Below are positions 12,701 to 27,100 of a stretch of 64,000 nt of DNA, one piece after another (the stretch's first letter is position 1; the number at the start of each line of letters is the position of its first letter). The stretch lies in contig JAUCBJ010006711.1 in NCBI GenBank assembly GCA_032718475.1, positions 124,001-188,000 of the forward strand, in the 5' to 3' direction. Below the pieces are notes generated by a model, which did not search any database, was not told the DNA's origin, and worked only from the letters and a program-made list of their open reading frames with translations. The stretch comes from Nemertoderma westbladi (lineage: Eukaryota > Xenacoelomorpha > Nemertodermatida > Nemertodermatidae). The position numbers were made by a program, and so were the translations under genes.

Positions 12701-15700
12701 TGGAGAGATAAGTAGCCTATCTCCCTGTTAATATTGTTGTGTTCTAGAATATTTATTATAGTTTCATCGTATTGCCAAAGTGACTAGAGCTGAAGTTGAC
12801 TCATAATACAATAATTCACCTCAAATATCTCAGCTATTTCATGAACATAATGAAGTATTAAATCAATGTCAAATTCCTTGGTATTTTTCTGCAATAATTT
12901 ATCAAAATATCCTCTGATTTTTTTCAAAAACCATATCAATTTTCATCTTTATAACTTCTATCCCACTCAACGAGATAAAGTATCTTAAATGAAAGTCAAA
13001 AGAACAGGTAACACTTACATTTATAGAAGTAATCAGCTGTTATTTGCTACGTCTTTCCGCTGGAGATGGATGAATTTTGATTGCGTTGGAACACCCCCCT
13101 ATCTGTGGCTTTCTGAGTGGAGAGATAAGTATCCTATCTCCCTATTAATATTGTTGTGTTCTAGAATATTTTTTATAGTTTCATCGTATTGCCAAAGTGA
13201 CTAGAGCTGAAGTTGTCTCATAATTCAATAATTCACCTCAAATATCTCAGCTATTTCATGAACATAATGAAGTATTAAATCCATGTCAAAATCCTTGGTA
13301 TTTTTCTGCAATAATTTATCAAAATATCCTCTGATTTTTTTCAAAAACCATATCAATTTTCATATTTATAACTTCTATCCCACTCCACGAGATAGAGAAT
13401 CTTAAATGAACGTCAAAAGAACAGGTAACACTTAAATTTATAGAAGTAATCAGCTGTTATTTGCTACGTCTTTCCGCTGGAGATGGATGAATTTTGATTG
13501 CGTTGGAACACCCCCTATCTGTGGCTTTCTGAGTGGAGAGATAAGTATCCTATCTCCCTATTAATATTGTTGTGTTCTAGAATATTTTTTATAGTTTCAT
13601 CGTATTGCCAAAGTGACTAGAGCTGAAGTTAACTCATAATACAATAATTCACCTCAAATATCTCAGCTATTTCATGAACATAATGAAGTATTAAAGCCAT
13701 GTCAAAATCATTGGTGTTTTTCTGCAATAATTTATCAAAATATCCTCAGATTTTTTTCAAAAACCACATCGATTTTCTTATTTATAACTTCTATCCCACT
13801 CCACGAGATAGAGAATCTTAAATGAATGTCAAAAGAACAGGTAACACTTACATTTATAGCAGTAATCAGCTGTTATTTGCTACGTCTTTCCGCTGGAGAT
13901 GGATTAATTTTGATTGCGTTGGAACACCCCCTATCTGTGGCTGTCTGAGAGGAGAGATAAGTAGCCTATCTCCCTGTTAATATTGTTGTGTTCTAGAATA
14001 TTTATTATAGTTTCATCGTATTGCCAAAGTGACTAGAGCTGAAGTTGACTCATAATACAATAATTCACCTCAAATATCTCAGCTATTTCATGAACATAAT
14101 GAAGTATTAAATCCATGTCAAATTCCTTGGTATTTTTCTGCAATAATTTATCAAAATATCCTCTGATTTTTTTCAAAAACCATATCAATTTTCATATTTA
14201 TAACTTCTATCCCACTCAGCGAGATAAAGTATCTTAAATGAAAGTCAAAAGAACAGGTAACACTTACATTTATAGAAGTAATCAGCTGTTATTTGCTTCG
14301 TCTTTCCGCTGGAGATGGATGAATTTTGATTGTGTCAGAACACCCCTATCTGTGGCTGTCTGAGTTGAGAGATAAGTAGCCTATCTCCCTATTAATATTG
14401 TTGTGTTCTAGAATATTTATTATAGTTTCATCGCATTGCTAAAGTGGCTGGAGCTAAAGTTATTATGTAATGCAATAATTCACCTCAAATATCTCAGCTA
14501 TTTCATGAACATAATGAAGTATTAAATCCATGTCAAAATCCTTGGTATTTTTCTGCAATAATTTATCAAAATATCCTCTGATTTTTTTCAAAAACCATAT
14601 CAATTTTCATATTTATAACTTCTATCCCACTCCACGAGATAAAGAATCTAAAATGAAAGTCAAAAGAACAGGTAACACTTACATTTATAGAAGTAATCAG
14701 CTGTTATTTGCTACGTCTTTCCGCTGGAGATGGATGAATTTTGATTGTGTCAGAACACCCCCTATCTGTGGCTGTCTGAGTTGAGAAATAAGTAGCCTAT
14801 CTCCCTATTAATATTGTTGTGTTCTAGAATATTTATTATAGTTTCATCGTATTGCTAAAGTGGCTGGAGCTAAAGTTATTATGTAATGCAATAATTCACC
14901 TCAAATATCTCAGCTATTTCATGAACATAATGAAGTATTAAATCCATGTCAAATTCCTTGGTATTTTTCTGCAATAATTTATCAAAATATCCTCTGATTT
15001 TTTTCAAAAACCATATCAATTTTCATATTTATAACTTCTATCCCACTCCACGAGATAAAGAATCTTAAATGAAAGTCAAAAGAAGAGGTAACACTTACAT
15101 TTATAGAAGTAATCAGCTGTTATTTGCTACGACTTTCCGCTGGAGATGGATGAATTTTGATTGTGTCAGAACACCCCCTATCTGTGGCTGTCTGAGTTGA
15201 GAAATAAGTAGCCTATCTCCCTATTAATATTGTTGTGTTCTAGAATATTTATTATAGTTTCATCGTATTGCTAAAGTGGCTGGAGCTAGAGTTATTATGT
15301 AATGCAATAATTCACCTCAAATATCTCAGCTATTTCATGAACATAATCAAGTATTAAAGCCATGTCAAAATCCTTGGTGTTTTTCTGCAATAATTTATCA
15401 AAATATCCTCTGATTTTTTACAAAAATCATATCGATTTTCATATTTATAACTTCTATCCCACTCCACGAGATAGAGAATCTTAAATTAACGTCAAAAGAA
15501 CAGGTAACACTTACATTTATAGCAGTAATCAGCTGTTATTTGCTACGTCTTTCCGCTGGAGATGGATGAATTTTGATTGCGTTGGAACACCCCCTATCTG
15601 TGGCTGTCTGAGTGGAGAGATAAGTAGCCTATCTCCCTGTTAATATTGTTGTGTTCTAGAATATTTTTTATAGTTTCATCGTATTGCCAAAGTGACTAGA

Positions 15701-16395
15701 GCTGAAGTTAACTGATAATACAATAATTCACCTCAAATATCTCAGCTATTTCATGAACATAATGAAGTATTAAAGCCATGTCAAAATCATTGGTGTTTTT
15801 CTGCAATAATTTATCAAAATATCCTCTGATTTTTTTCAAAAACCACATCGATTTTCTTATTTATAACTTCTATCCCACTCCACGAGATAGAGAATCTTAA
15901 ATGAACGTCAAAAGAACAGGTAACACTTACATTTATAGCAGTAATCAGCTGTTATTTGCTACGTCTTTCCGCTGGAGGTGGATGAATTTTGATTGCGTTG
16001 GAACACCCCCTATCTATGGCTGTCTGAGTTGAGAGATAAGTAGCCTATCTCCCTATTAATATTGTTGTGTTCTAGAATATTTATTATAGTTTCATCGCAT
16101 TGCTAAAGTGGCTGGAGCTAAAGTTATTATGTAATGCAATAATTCACCTCAAATATCTCAGCTATTTCATGAACATAATGAAGTATTAAATCCATGTCAA
16201 AATCCTTGGTATTTTTCTGCAATAATTTATCAAAATATCCTCTGATTTTTTTCAAAAACCATATCAATTTTCATATTTATAACTTCTATCCCACTCCACG
16301 AGATAAAAAATCTAAAATGAAAGTCAAAAGAACAGGTAACACTTACATTTATAGAAGTAATCAGCTGTTATTTGCTACGTCTTTCCGCTGGAGAT
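6789..16395. repeat. ~415-bp satellite array, segment B
   Basis: About 23 monomers of the same satellite. The array resumes at the exact base where the transposon interrupted it. It matches segment C and other parts of B at shifting offsets (7065, then 7897 after a two-monomer difference), as expected from repeated unequal exchange. It ends at GCTGGAGAT, where BEL-A copy 1 begins. Confidence 0.97.
10899..13855. repeat. ~2.96-kb, seven-monomer higher-order block
   Basis: This block has close copies at 1655-4609 and 23618-26575. Diagnostic variants keep their order: ATATCTCACC at 1925, 11169 and 23888; TTGTCTCATAATTC at about 3968, 13212 and 25936; GAATGTCAAAAG near 4579, 13823 and 26543. Offsets are about 9245 and 12720. 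The block supplies the empty site for the insertion at 4610. Confidence 0.85.
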
Positions 16396-16948
16396 TGTTA
16401 GCTTATTCAATCCCGCTAACACCCCATAAAGTTAAGCCGATAAGCAATATTGGGGGCCACGAGATTGAGTAATCAATCACTCGTGCCACCCCAACAAAAT
16501 GGGAAGGAGAAACACACAATGAGGGTCAGGGGCCAAACCACTAACCCAGAGAGAACAGGTGGAGTGAACGGGAACACTCCAAAGGGCGCCAACAAGGGTA
16601 TCAACCAATCAGAGGGGGGAAAGGCATCGATTAGGTAGAGTAACAAGGCCAACCGTGCAATATAGCCAGTTGGCAGTAATCACTTTACTCAGTTATCTCA
16701 GTATCATATTGGTGCTAGTTAGGTTAGTTAGTTTAGCTAGGGAAGGACCGGGACTTTAATTACCATTTCCCGCCTTCTGTGTACGACATCATATATCTAT
16801 ATCTATATCTTTTACCTGAATATTATACGCGACAAACAACATAAACCCTTTCACTCTTCACACACGGCGGGGACGCGTAAATTAACAAACGGATAAACCG
16901 GGATCCTCCCTGGATCCCGTCACAGTAATTAAACCCGTCGGTGGCACA
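16396..16948 (+). repeat. BEL-A 5' LTR (copy 1), right end approximate
   Basis: The left end TGTTAGC is fixed by the satellite junction. Two candidate right ends finish in CACA and are followed by GTAATTAAAC, at 16924 and 16948. No second LTR of this element is in the window, so the end cannot be settled. An 8-bp perfect stem with a 5-base loop, CGGGATCC-n5-GGATCCCG, lies at 16899-16919. Confidence 0.55.
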
Positions 16949-17011
16949 GTAATTAAACTCAGAGCTGCCGACCTAGCTAGCTAAACTACCAGCCACCAAT
17001 CACCAAGCGAG

Positions 17012-20000
17012 ATGATTCAGTCGAGAGAGACAACGCCGACGCGGACCCCAGACGAAGAATTAACGATCCGCGAGGCCGCAACCAGGCGGTACAGGCCCAC
17101 AACGCCGGACCCATCGGTAACCGGTCATCCGGCAGTTCAAGACGAGGGGGGCCGCCTGGAACCCGAGGTCGAGCCGAGAGAAGGAGAGAGCGAGACGGAG
17201 GGAGAAGGAGACGAGTCGACACGGGACGTGGGTCGACATACTGATGTCGCCGGCCAGCCACAGGCCGAGGGCGACGAGCGGCCCACCGAAACGGCGACGG
17301 TGGGGCCGACGGTACGACGCCGGACCCGGAGAGATGGAGGAGATGTCGATACCGATGTCGCCGGCCAGCTACAGGCCGAGGGCGACGAACGGCCCACCGA
17401 AACGGCGACGGTGGGACGCCGGTACGACGTCGGACCCGGAGAGACGGAAGAGAGGTCGGCGACGAGGACGTCGGGGTTTCTGATCGACTTCGACGGGCCT
17501 ACAACGCGACCCAGAAACTGCTAAAGGAGGCCAAAGAGGGGGCGAAGATAGACGAGGTTAGACTGAGGAAACGACTAGGTGAGTCGAATAAACACTTTAA
17601 TTATCTAATGCGCTTTGGGCAAAGAGAACTGGCCAAGGAGAGAGCGAGGGGAGTTGCCGAGGAACTGTATGACTTGTGGCGGTGTAGGGGTATGGAACCT
17701 AGCGTAGTGTACGTAGGGCCATACTTAGTCGATGCTCGGGGACTAAAATTAGTGGGTTGGGAGAGACCTGAGGAGGGCGAATCCGAAGATTCGGCCTCGT
17801 CGGTCGGAGGAAGTTCCGGGAGGCGGGGGAAAGTCAGTAGGTCGGGAAGGCGGAGGGAATCCGTCGTAACCGATAAGTCTGCTACATCCTCCGCGAAAGG
17901 AAGACGGGTGAGAGAGATAAATGCCACGTACCATCTCGATTTGATAGAGCAAGGTCAAAGGGAAGTAGGTAGACGGTTAGAGGAGGGGAGAGTGCTGCTA
18001 GAGTGGGAAATGGCATTGATTAAAGAAACCGGAGAGAGGGCCGAAAGGGCTGCGAGAAGCCTTAGGGAGTGTGAGGAAGTAGGGAGGAAGGAACAAGAAG
18101 AGCGTGAGGCGGAACGTAGGGAACGTGTAGTGAGAGAGAAAAATGAGCGCAAAGAGCGTGAGGCGGAACGTAAGGAACGTGTAGCGAGAGAGGAAAATGA
18201 GTGCAAAGAACGCAAGGTGAGAGTGGAAAACTAGTGCAAAGAACGCGAGGCGAGAGAGGAAAACGAACGCAGAGAGCGTGAGGCGAGACGAAGGGAGGAG
18301 GCTAGAAGAGAGTTGGAATTGGCCGAGCGGGATGCACGGGAGTGTAGGGAGAGAATGGCAAGAAAGGAGTATGAGCGAGAAGAGCTGGAGAAACGTCAAG
18401 GTGAGCTTACAAGGTACAAAGCTATACATACGCGCGAACGGGAACTGGCGCGAATAGGGGCGTCTGAGAGTGGGGCAAGCTCGAGTATTTTCGAGGAGCC
18501 AGGGGCTGTGGATACATTTATTAATACCCCACTTACAGGGACCGCACGACAGACCCAAGACTGGTGTGACCGTACAGGTGGGGGGGGGGGGGGGTGGTAA
18601 TAATAATGCTACAGTAGACATCGTTAATATTAATAGTACCGTATTGGATAACCCTAATCCCTTTATTGCAGCAAATAATGCTTTACCTAGTAGCAGTAAT
18701 TTAAATTTAAATACAAATAATAATTTCAATTTGAAGGTGCAAAATAATCCGAATAATAATTTAAATTTAGAAAATAATAATAATTCAAATAATTTGAGTA
18801 ATGATCCAAGCCCGAATTTACAAAATAATTCAAATGATTTTGTTTCAAACGAACAAATTAATTCCGTTTCCAATATGGGTGCTATTAACGTGAACACGTC
18901 GGGCGTGTATGGCCAGGCAGAAGGGGGCCTGGTAGGCCACGTAGTTGGTAGGCAGGGAGTGGCTGGGTTGGGTAGACCCAGCGAGGGCCTGGTAGGCCAC
19001 GTAGTTGGTAGGCAGGGAGTAGAGGGCCTGGTAGGCCACGCAATAGCAGAAGGAGAGGCGGGGGTGAATAGACCCGACCGCGGTAGGGTTGATGTGTCGA
19101 CTGGAGAGGGATATAGTAGCGGGATGAGAGATAGCGAAGTTAGATGTGGCGAGTGGGGGGGGGGGGGGCTACAGGGGCCCCACAACAGCGAGTTAGCGGC
19201 GAAAAGGGGGGGCAGAGAGTGTCCCACAGCCGTCAGCGGATAATGCGCGGGCCGAAATAGGTAAACCGCAACACCCGGCGATGGAAAGCAATAGGGGGAT
19301 TGCGAGTATCCCCAGCTGCGTGCGACCGAGCAGAGAGAGACAGGTTGACGTCGTAAGAGGGCGGACGAAGCGTCGAGCCCAATCAGAAGAGGGAAGAAGA
19401 ACAGTGGGGTTTAACCGGGAGGTCGACGAGAGATCTCACGAGCGGGAATACTCCACTGAAAGGAGAAGAAGAGAAGACAGTAGTAGAAGTATCGCCGCGA
19501 ACGATAGAAGAGCGAGGACGGATAGCGAGCCGTCGGTAGTCGAGATGAGAACAGAGAGTCAGTGGGGTCGGACTCCGGGAGATTGCCGTCGCCCCGAGAG
19601 ATGCGACCTGGTGAGGCGCATTACGCGCCGATGGAGGGGTACGCGATGTACCGGTACGAAGACGAGAACAGTAGAGGGGGGGATCGAAGAGAAACTTTCC
19701 GACGGAATATACCTACCGATCGAGAATACGGTAGCCGCGGGGAGGACTATTCGAGAAGAATAAACTTCGATCCCGAGCGACACATGCAGACTGTAGGACA
19801 TACTGTAGGCCTTACTGCACATACCGTAGGCCATACGGACAGAGGCAATGTAGGCAATAGGATAGCGCGGACGACGGGATTAAACCCGGAAGTCGCGGAA
19901 TACATACCGGCGAGTAGGCCAGAAGCTGATAGGCCTATACCGGTACCAGTACAGCAGTATGACTACAGCATGCAGGGACATAACATATACCCAGGGGAGG

Positions 20001-21161
20001 GGGGAATTATTGCGGATAGGTGTATGGGCCCCAACATATTAACATCAACCCCAGTACCAAAGATACCGGTGGGGGGGGGGGGGGGCAGGGTGACATTCCC
20101 CCATCACAATATCAACAATATACCCCGATAGGAGCAAGAACAACGAGACCCTTGGATGAAAATAGGTCGTGCAACACAGAAATTTGGAGGGGGCCGCTAC
20201 CCCCGATGACATATCCAAGTCAAAGGAAAGGTGGAAATAGGACAGACGGACCGCACCAGACAGGAGAAACTATACAACATCCATCGAACCCATTGGAGGC
20301 ACAGGCAATGGGGATGGCCACGTTGATCGATGCGTTGAAAACGAGGATCGAGTTACCACCCGTGGAACCATTCAAATTCGATGGGAGTAGGCCGGAAGAA
20401 TATCTACAGTTTCGGCGCATGTATAGTAACGAAATACTAACAAAAAACGTGACGCAGGCGGAGTGCCTAAAATATCTGCAAGTATACACGGGAGGCCCAG
20501 CATACGATATCGTGAGGCAATACCAAGGCATAGAGGGCGGCTTCACGACAGCATGGCGGGCACTGGATAGGGAATACGGGCACCCGGCCAAGATCATCAG
20601 GCAGACACTGAGAGGCATAACATCGGGTGGCCTACAGGATAATCCCGTTAGCATTAAGACGTTCGCTAACAAAGTCGAAAAGGCGCTAATCGTGCTGAAG
20701 ACGCTAGACGCGCCATACGAACTCAACGCGTCCAACAACATCCACCACGATAGCGCAGGCACTACCGAACTGGCTGCGCAACAAGTGGAGGAAGATCGCT
20801 TTCTCCACTCGAGACAAGAAGGGTGTGGAACCGGGTTTAGAAGAAATGTCAAGCTTCTTAAACTACGAGGCTGAACTAATAACTGACCCAGTATATAGCG
20901 AAGATAGCCTGGGAAAGGGACCGAAGACGGATTACCATAGACCGAAACCAGAGCACAATACATCAAACGCATTACCAAGGCTCAGGCAATCATTGCCATA
21001 TGCAGCAACGCAGGGGACTACAAGTCCACAGATAGCCGAAAGTAAGACCACACCATGGAACGAACAGGGGAACAATAACAACACGAATAAATATAACCCC
21101 AGTATGTCCAGTAGGCCGAATCCAAACAATAAGAATAGTAGGGACTTTGGTACAAACGCAG
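17012..21161 (+). pseudogene. Broken BEL-A gag and pol N-terminus (copy 1)
   Basis: Same coding succession as the copy at 35972. It runs through an Arg/Glu-rich N-terminal region, a charged coiled coil, an Asn-rich tract, and the capsid-like DUF1759 region with a FDGSRPEEYLQF-type start. Shared defects are the frame change in a 111-bp tandem repeat near 17420, an in-frame TAG at 18232-18234, and frame changes at G15 (18580-18594), G14 (19155-19168) and G15 (20071-20085). Copy 1 alone lacks one G near 19598, which adds another frameshift. The last frame is cut by satellite DNA at 21161. It cannot make a full product. Confidence 0.85.
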
Positions 21162-24100
21162 TCTGTCGTGGCTGTCTGAGTGGAGAGATAAGTAGCCTAT
21201 CTCTCTGTTAATATTGTTGTGTTCTAGAATATTTATTATAGTTTCATCGTATTGCCAAAGTGACTAGAGCTGAAGTTGACTCATAATACAATAATTCACC
21301 TCAAATATCTCAGCTATTTCATGAACATAATGAAGTATTAAATCCATGTCAAATTCCTTGGTATTTTTTAGCAATAATTTATCAAAATATCCTCTGATGT
21401 TTTTCAAAAACCATATCGATTTTCATATTTATAACTTCTATCCCACTCCACGAGATAGAGAATCTTAAATGAACGTCAAAAGAACAGGTAACACTTACAT
21501 TGATAGCAGTAATCAGCTGTTATTTGCTACGTCTTTCCGAGGGAGATGGATTAATTTTGATTGCGTTGGAACACCCCCTATCTGTGGCTTTCTGAGTGGA
21601 GAGATAAGTATCCTATCTCCCTATTAATGTTGTTGTGTTCTAGAATATTTTTTATAGTTTCATCGTATTGCCAAAGTGACTAGAGCTGAAGTTAACTCAT
21701 AATACAATAATTCACCTCAAATATCTCAGCTATTTCATGAACATAATGAAGTATTAAAGCCATGTCAAAATCATTGGTGTTTTTCTGCAATAATTTATCA
21801 AAATATCCTCTGATTTTTTTCAAAAACCATATCGATTTTCTTATTTATAACTTCTATCCCACTCCACGAGATAGAGAATCTTAAATGAACGTCAAAAGAA
21901 CAGGTATTACTTACATTTATAGCAGTAATCAGCTGTAATTTGCTACGTCTTTCCGCTGGAGATGGATGAATTTTGATTGCGTTGGAACACCACCTATCTG
22001 TGGCTGTCTGAGTTGAGAGATAAGTAGCCTATCTCCCTATTAATATTGTTGTGTTCTAGAATATTTATTATAGTTTCATCGCATTGCTAAAGTGGCTGGA
22101 GCTAAAGTTATTATGTAATGCAATAATTCACCTCAAATATCTCAGCTATTTCATGAACATAATGAAGTATTAAATCCATGTCAAAATCCTTGGTATTTTT
22201 CTGCAATAATTTAACAAAATATCCTTGATTTTTTTCAAAAACCATATCAATTTTCATATTTATAACTTCTATCCCACTCCACGAGATAAAGAATCTAAAA
22301 TGAAAGTCAAAATAACAGGTAACACTTACATTTATAGAAGTAATCAGCTGTTATTTGCTACGTCTTTCCGCTGGAGATGGATGAATTTTGAGTGTGTCAG
22401 AACACCCCCTATCTGTGGCTGTCTGAGTTGAGAAATAAGTAGCATATCTCCCTATTAATATTGTTGTGTTCTAGAATATTTATTATAGTTTCATCGTATT
22501 GCTAAAGTGGCTGGAGCTAAAGTTATTATGTAATGCAATAATTCACCTCAAATATCTCAGCTATTTCATGAACATAATGAAGTATTAAAGCCATGTCAAA
22601 ATCCTTGGTGTTTTTCTGCAATAATTTATCAAAATATCCTCTGATTTTTTACAAAAACCATATCGATTTTCATATTTATAACTTCTATCCCACTCCACGA
22701 GATAGAGAATCTTAAATGAACGTCAAAAGAACAGGTAACACTTACATTTATAGAAGTAATCAGCTGTTATTTGCTTCGTCTTTCCGCTGGAGATGGATGA
22801 ATTTTGATTGCGTTGGAACACCCCAACACTTACATTTATAGCAGTAATCAGCTGTTATTTGCTACGTCTTTCCGCTGGAGATGGATGAATTTTGATTGCG
22901 TTGGAACACCCCCTATCTGTGGCTGTCTGAGTGGAGAGATAAGTAGCCTATCTCGCTGTTAATATTGTTGTGTTCTAGAATATTTATTATAGTTTCATCG
23001 TATTGCCAAAGTGACTAGAGCTGAAGTTGACTCATAATACAATAATTCACCTCAAATATCTCAGCTATTTCATGAACATAATGAAGTATTAAATCCATGT
23101 CAAATTCCTTGGTATTTTTTTGCAATAATTTATCAAAATATCCTCTGATTTTTTTCAAAAACCACATCGATTTTCTTATTTATAACTTCTATCCCACTCC
23201 ACGAGATAGAGAATCTTAAATGAACGTCAAAAGAACAGGTAACACTTACAATTATAGCAGTAATCAGCTGTTATTTGCTACGTCTTCCCGCTGGAGATGG
23301 ATGAATTTTGATTGCGTTGGAACACCCCCTATCTGTGGCTGTCTGAGTGGAGAGATAAGTAGCCTATCTCCCTGTTAATATTGTTGTGTTCTAGAATATT
23401 TATTATAGTTTCATCGTATTGCCAAAGTGACTAGAGCTGAAGTTAACTCATAATACAATAATTCACCTCAAATATCTCAGCTATTTCATGAACATAATGA
23501 AGTATTAAAGCCATGTCAAAATCATTGGTGTTTTTCTGCAATAATTTATCAAAATATCCTCTGATTTTTTTCAAAAACCACATCGATTTTCTTATTTATA
23601 ACTTCTATCCCACTCCACGAGATAGAGAATCTTAAATGAACGTCAAAAGAACAGGTAACACTTACATTTATAGCAGTAATCAGCTGTTATTTGCTACGTC
23701 TTTCCGCTGGAGATGGATTAATTTTGATTGCGTTGGAACACCCCCTATCTGTGGCTGTCTGAGTGGAGAGATAAGTAGCCTATCTCCCTGTTAATATTGT
23801 TGTGTTCTAGAATATTTATTATAGTTTCATCCTATTGCCAAAGTGACTAGAGCTGAAGTTGACTCATAATACAATAATTCACCTCAAATATCTCACCTAT
23901 TTCATGAACATAATGAAGTATTAAATCCATGTCAAATTCCTTGGTATTTTTCTGCAATAATTTATCAAAATATTCTCTGTTCAAAAACCATATCAATTTT
24001 CATATTTATAACTTCTATCCCACTCAACGAGATAAAGTATCTTAAATGAAAGTCAAAAGAACAGGTAACACTTACATTTATAGAAGTAATCAGCTGTTAT

Positions 24101-27100
24101 TTGCTTCGTCTTTCCACTGGAGATGGATGAATCTTGATTGTGTCAGAACACCCCTATCTGTGGCTGTCTGAGTTGAGAGATAAGTAGCCTATCTCCCTAT
24201 TAATATTGTTGTGTTCTAGAATATTTATTATAGTTTCATCGCATTGCTAAAGTGGCTGGAGCTAAAGTTATTATGTAATGCAATAATTCACCTCAAATAT
24301 CTCAGCTATTTCATGAACATAATGAAGTATTAAATCCATGTCAAAATCCTTGGTATTTTTCTGCAATAATTTATCAAAATATCCTCTTATTTTTTTTCAA
24401 AAACCATATCAATTTTCATATTTATAACTTCTATCCCACTCCACGAGATAAAGAATCTAAAATGAAAGTCAAAAGAACAGGTAACACTTACATTTATAGA
24501 AGTAATCAGCTGTTATTTGCTACGTCTTTCCGCTGGAGATGGATGAATTTTGAGTGTGTCAGAACACCCCCTATCTGTGGCTGTCTGAGTTGAGAAATAA
24601 GTAGCCTATCTCCCTATTAATATTGTTGTGTTCTAGAATATTTATTATAGTTTCATCGTATTGCTAAAGTGGCTGGAGCTAAAGTTATTATGTAATGCAA
24701 TAATTCACCTCAAATATCTCAGCTATTTCATGAACATAATGAAGTATTAAAGCCATGTCAAAATCCTTGGTGTTTTTCTGCAATAATTTAACAAAATATC
24801 CTCTGATTTTTTACAAAAACCATATCGATTTTCATATTTATAACTTCTATCCCACTCCACGAGATAGAGAATCTTAAATGAACGTCAAAAGAACAGGTAA
24901 CACTTACATTTATAGCAGTAATCAGCTGTTATTTGCAACGTCTTTCCGCTGGAGATGGATTAATTTTGATTGCGTTGGAACACCCCCTATCTGTGGCTTT
25001 CTGAGTGGAGAGATAAGTATCCTATCTCCCTATTAATATTGTTGTGTTCTAGAATATTTTTTATAGTTTCATCGTATTGCCAAAGTGACTAGAGCTGAAG
25101 TTAACTCATAATACAATAATTCACCTCAAATATCTCAGCTATTTCATGAACATAATGAAGTATTAAAGCCATGTCAAAATCATTGGTGTTTTTCTGCAAT
25201 AATTTATCAAAATATCCTCTGATTTTTATCAAAAACCACATCGATTTTCTTATTTATAACTTCTATCCCACTCCACGAGATAGAGAATCTTAAATGAACG
25301 TCAAAAGAACAGGTAACACTTACATTTATAGCAGTAATCAGCTGTTATTTGCTACGTCTTCCCGCTGGAGATGGATGAATTTTGATTGCGTTGGAACACC
25401 CCCTATCTGTGGCTGTCTGAGTGGCGTGATAAGTAGCCTATCTCCCTGTTAATATTGTTGTGTTCTAGAATATTTATTATAGTTTCATCGTATTGCCAAA
25501 GTGACTAGAGCTGAAGTTGACTCATAATACAATAATTCACCTCAAATATCTCAGCTATTTCATGAACATAATGAAGTATTAAATCAATGTCAAATTCCTT
25601 GGTATTTTTCTGCAATAATTTATCAAAATATCCTCTGATTTTTTTCAAAAACCATATCAATTTTCATCTTTATAACTTCTATCCCACTCAACGAGATAAA
25701 GTATCTTAAATGAAAGTCAAAAGAACAGGTAACACTTACATTTATAGAAGTAATCAGCTGTTATTTGCTACGTCTTTCCGCTGGAGATGGATGAATTTTG
25801 ATTGCGTTGGAACACCCCCCTATCTGTGACTTTCTGAGTGGAGAGATAAGTATCCTATCTCCCTATTAATATTGTTGTGTTCTAGAATATTTTTTATAGT
25901 TTCATCGTATTGCCAAAGTGACTAGAGCTGAAGTTGTCTCATAATTCAATAATTCACCTCAAATATCTCAGCTATTTCATGAACATAATGAAGTATTAAA
26001 TCCATGTCAAAATCCTTGGTATTTTTCTGCAATAATTTATCAAAATATCCTCTGATTTTTTTCAAAAACCATATCAATTTTCATATTTATAACTTCTATC
26101 CCACTCCACGAGATAGAGAATCTTAAATGAACGTCAAAAGAACAGGTAACACTTAAATTTATAGAAGTAATCAGCTGTTATTTGCTACGTCTTTCCGCTG
26201 GAGATGGATGAATTTTGATTGCGTTGGAACACCCCCTATCTGTGGCTTTCTGAGTGGAGAGATAAGTATCCTATCTTCCTATTAATATTGTTGTGTTCTA
26301 GAATATTTTTTATAGTTTCATCGTATTGCCAAAGTGACTAGAGCTGAAGTTAAATCATAATACAATAATTCACCTCAAATATCTCAGCTATTTCATGAAC
26401 ATAATGAAGTATTAAAGCCATGTCAAAATCATTGGTGTTTTTCTGCAATAATTTATCAAAATATCCTCAGATTTTTTTCAAAAACCACATCATTTTCTTA
26501 TTTATAACTTCTATCCCACTCCACGAGATAGAGAATCTTAAATGAATGTCAAAAGAACAGGTAACACTTACATTTATAGCAGTAATCAGCTGTTATTTGC
26601 TACGTCTTTCCGCTGGAGATGGATTAATTTTGATTGCGTTGGAACACCCCCTATCTGTGGCTGTCTGAGAGGAGAGATAAGTAGCCTATCTCCCTGTTAA
26701 TATTGTTGTGTTCTAGAATATTTATTATAGTTTCATCGTATTGCCAAAGTGACTAGAGCTGAAGTTGACTCATAATACAATAATTCACCTCAAATATCTC
26801 AGCTATTTCATGAACATAATGAAGTATTAAATCCATGTCAAATTCCTTGGTATTTTTCTGCAATAATTTATCAAAATATCCTCTGATTTTTTTCAAAAAC
26901 CACATCGATTTTCTTATTTATAACTTCTATCCCACTCCACGAGATAGAGAATCTTAAATGAATGTCAAAAGAACAGGTAACACTTACATTTATAGAAGTA
27001 ATCAGCTGTTATTTGCTACGTCTTTCCGCTGGAGATGGATGAATTTTGAGTGTGTCAGAACACCCCCTATCTGTGGCTGTCTGAGTTGAGAAATAAGTAG

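Larger units (their letters stand above)
16396..21161 (+). mobile_element. BEL-A copy 1: 5'-end fragment of a BEL/Pao LTR retrotransposon
   Basis: The fragment begins TGTTAGC inside a satellite monomer and matches 35356-40122 base for base apart from about 30 substitutions and single-base indels (about 0.6 percent by eye). It holds one LTR, a leader, gag remnants and the first part of pol up to the region before the zinc knuckle. At 21161/21162 it is cut directly into satellite DNA, so protease, reverse transcriptase and everything after are missing. Because the left junction is identical in both copies, this is a segmental duplication of satellite plus retroelement, not a second insertion. 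Confidence 0.92.

Noticed and set aside
17998-19227. 409-codon minus-strand frame
   Set aside because: It is the antisense of BEL-A gag, Ser/Leu/Pro-rich as expected from a reversed Arg/Glu-rich coil, and only partly preserved in copy 2.
20220-20978. 252-codon minus-strand frame (also 39181-39939)
   Set aside because: Antisense of the DUF1759 region; no known motif.
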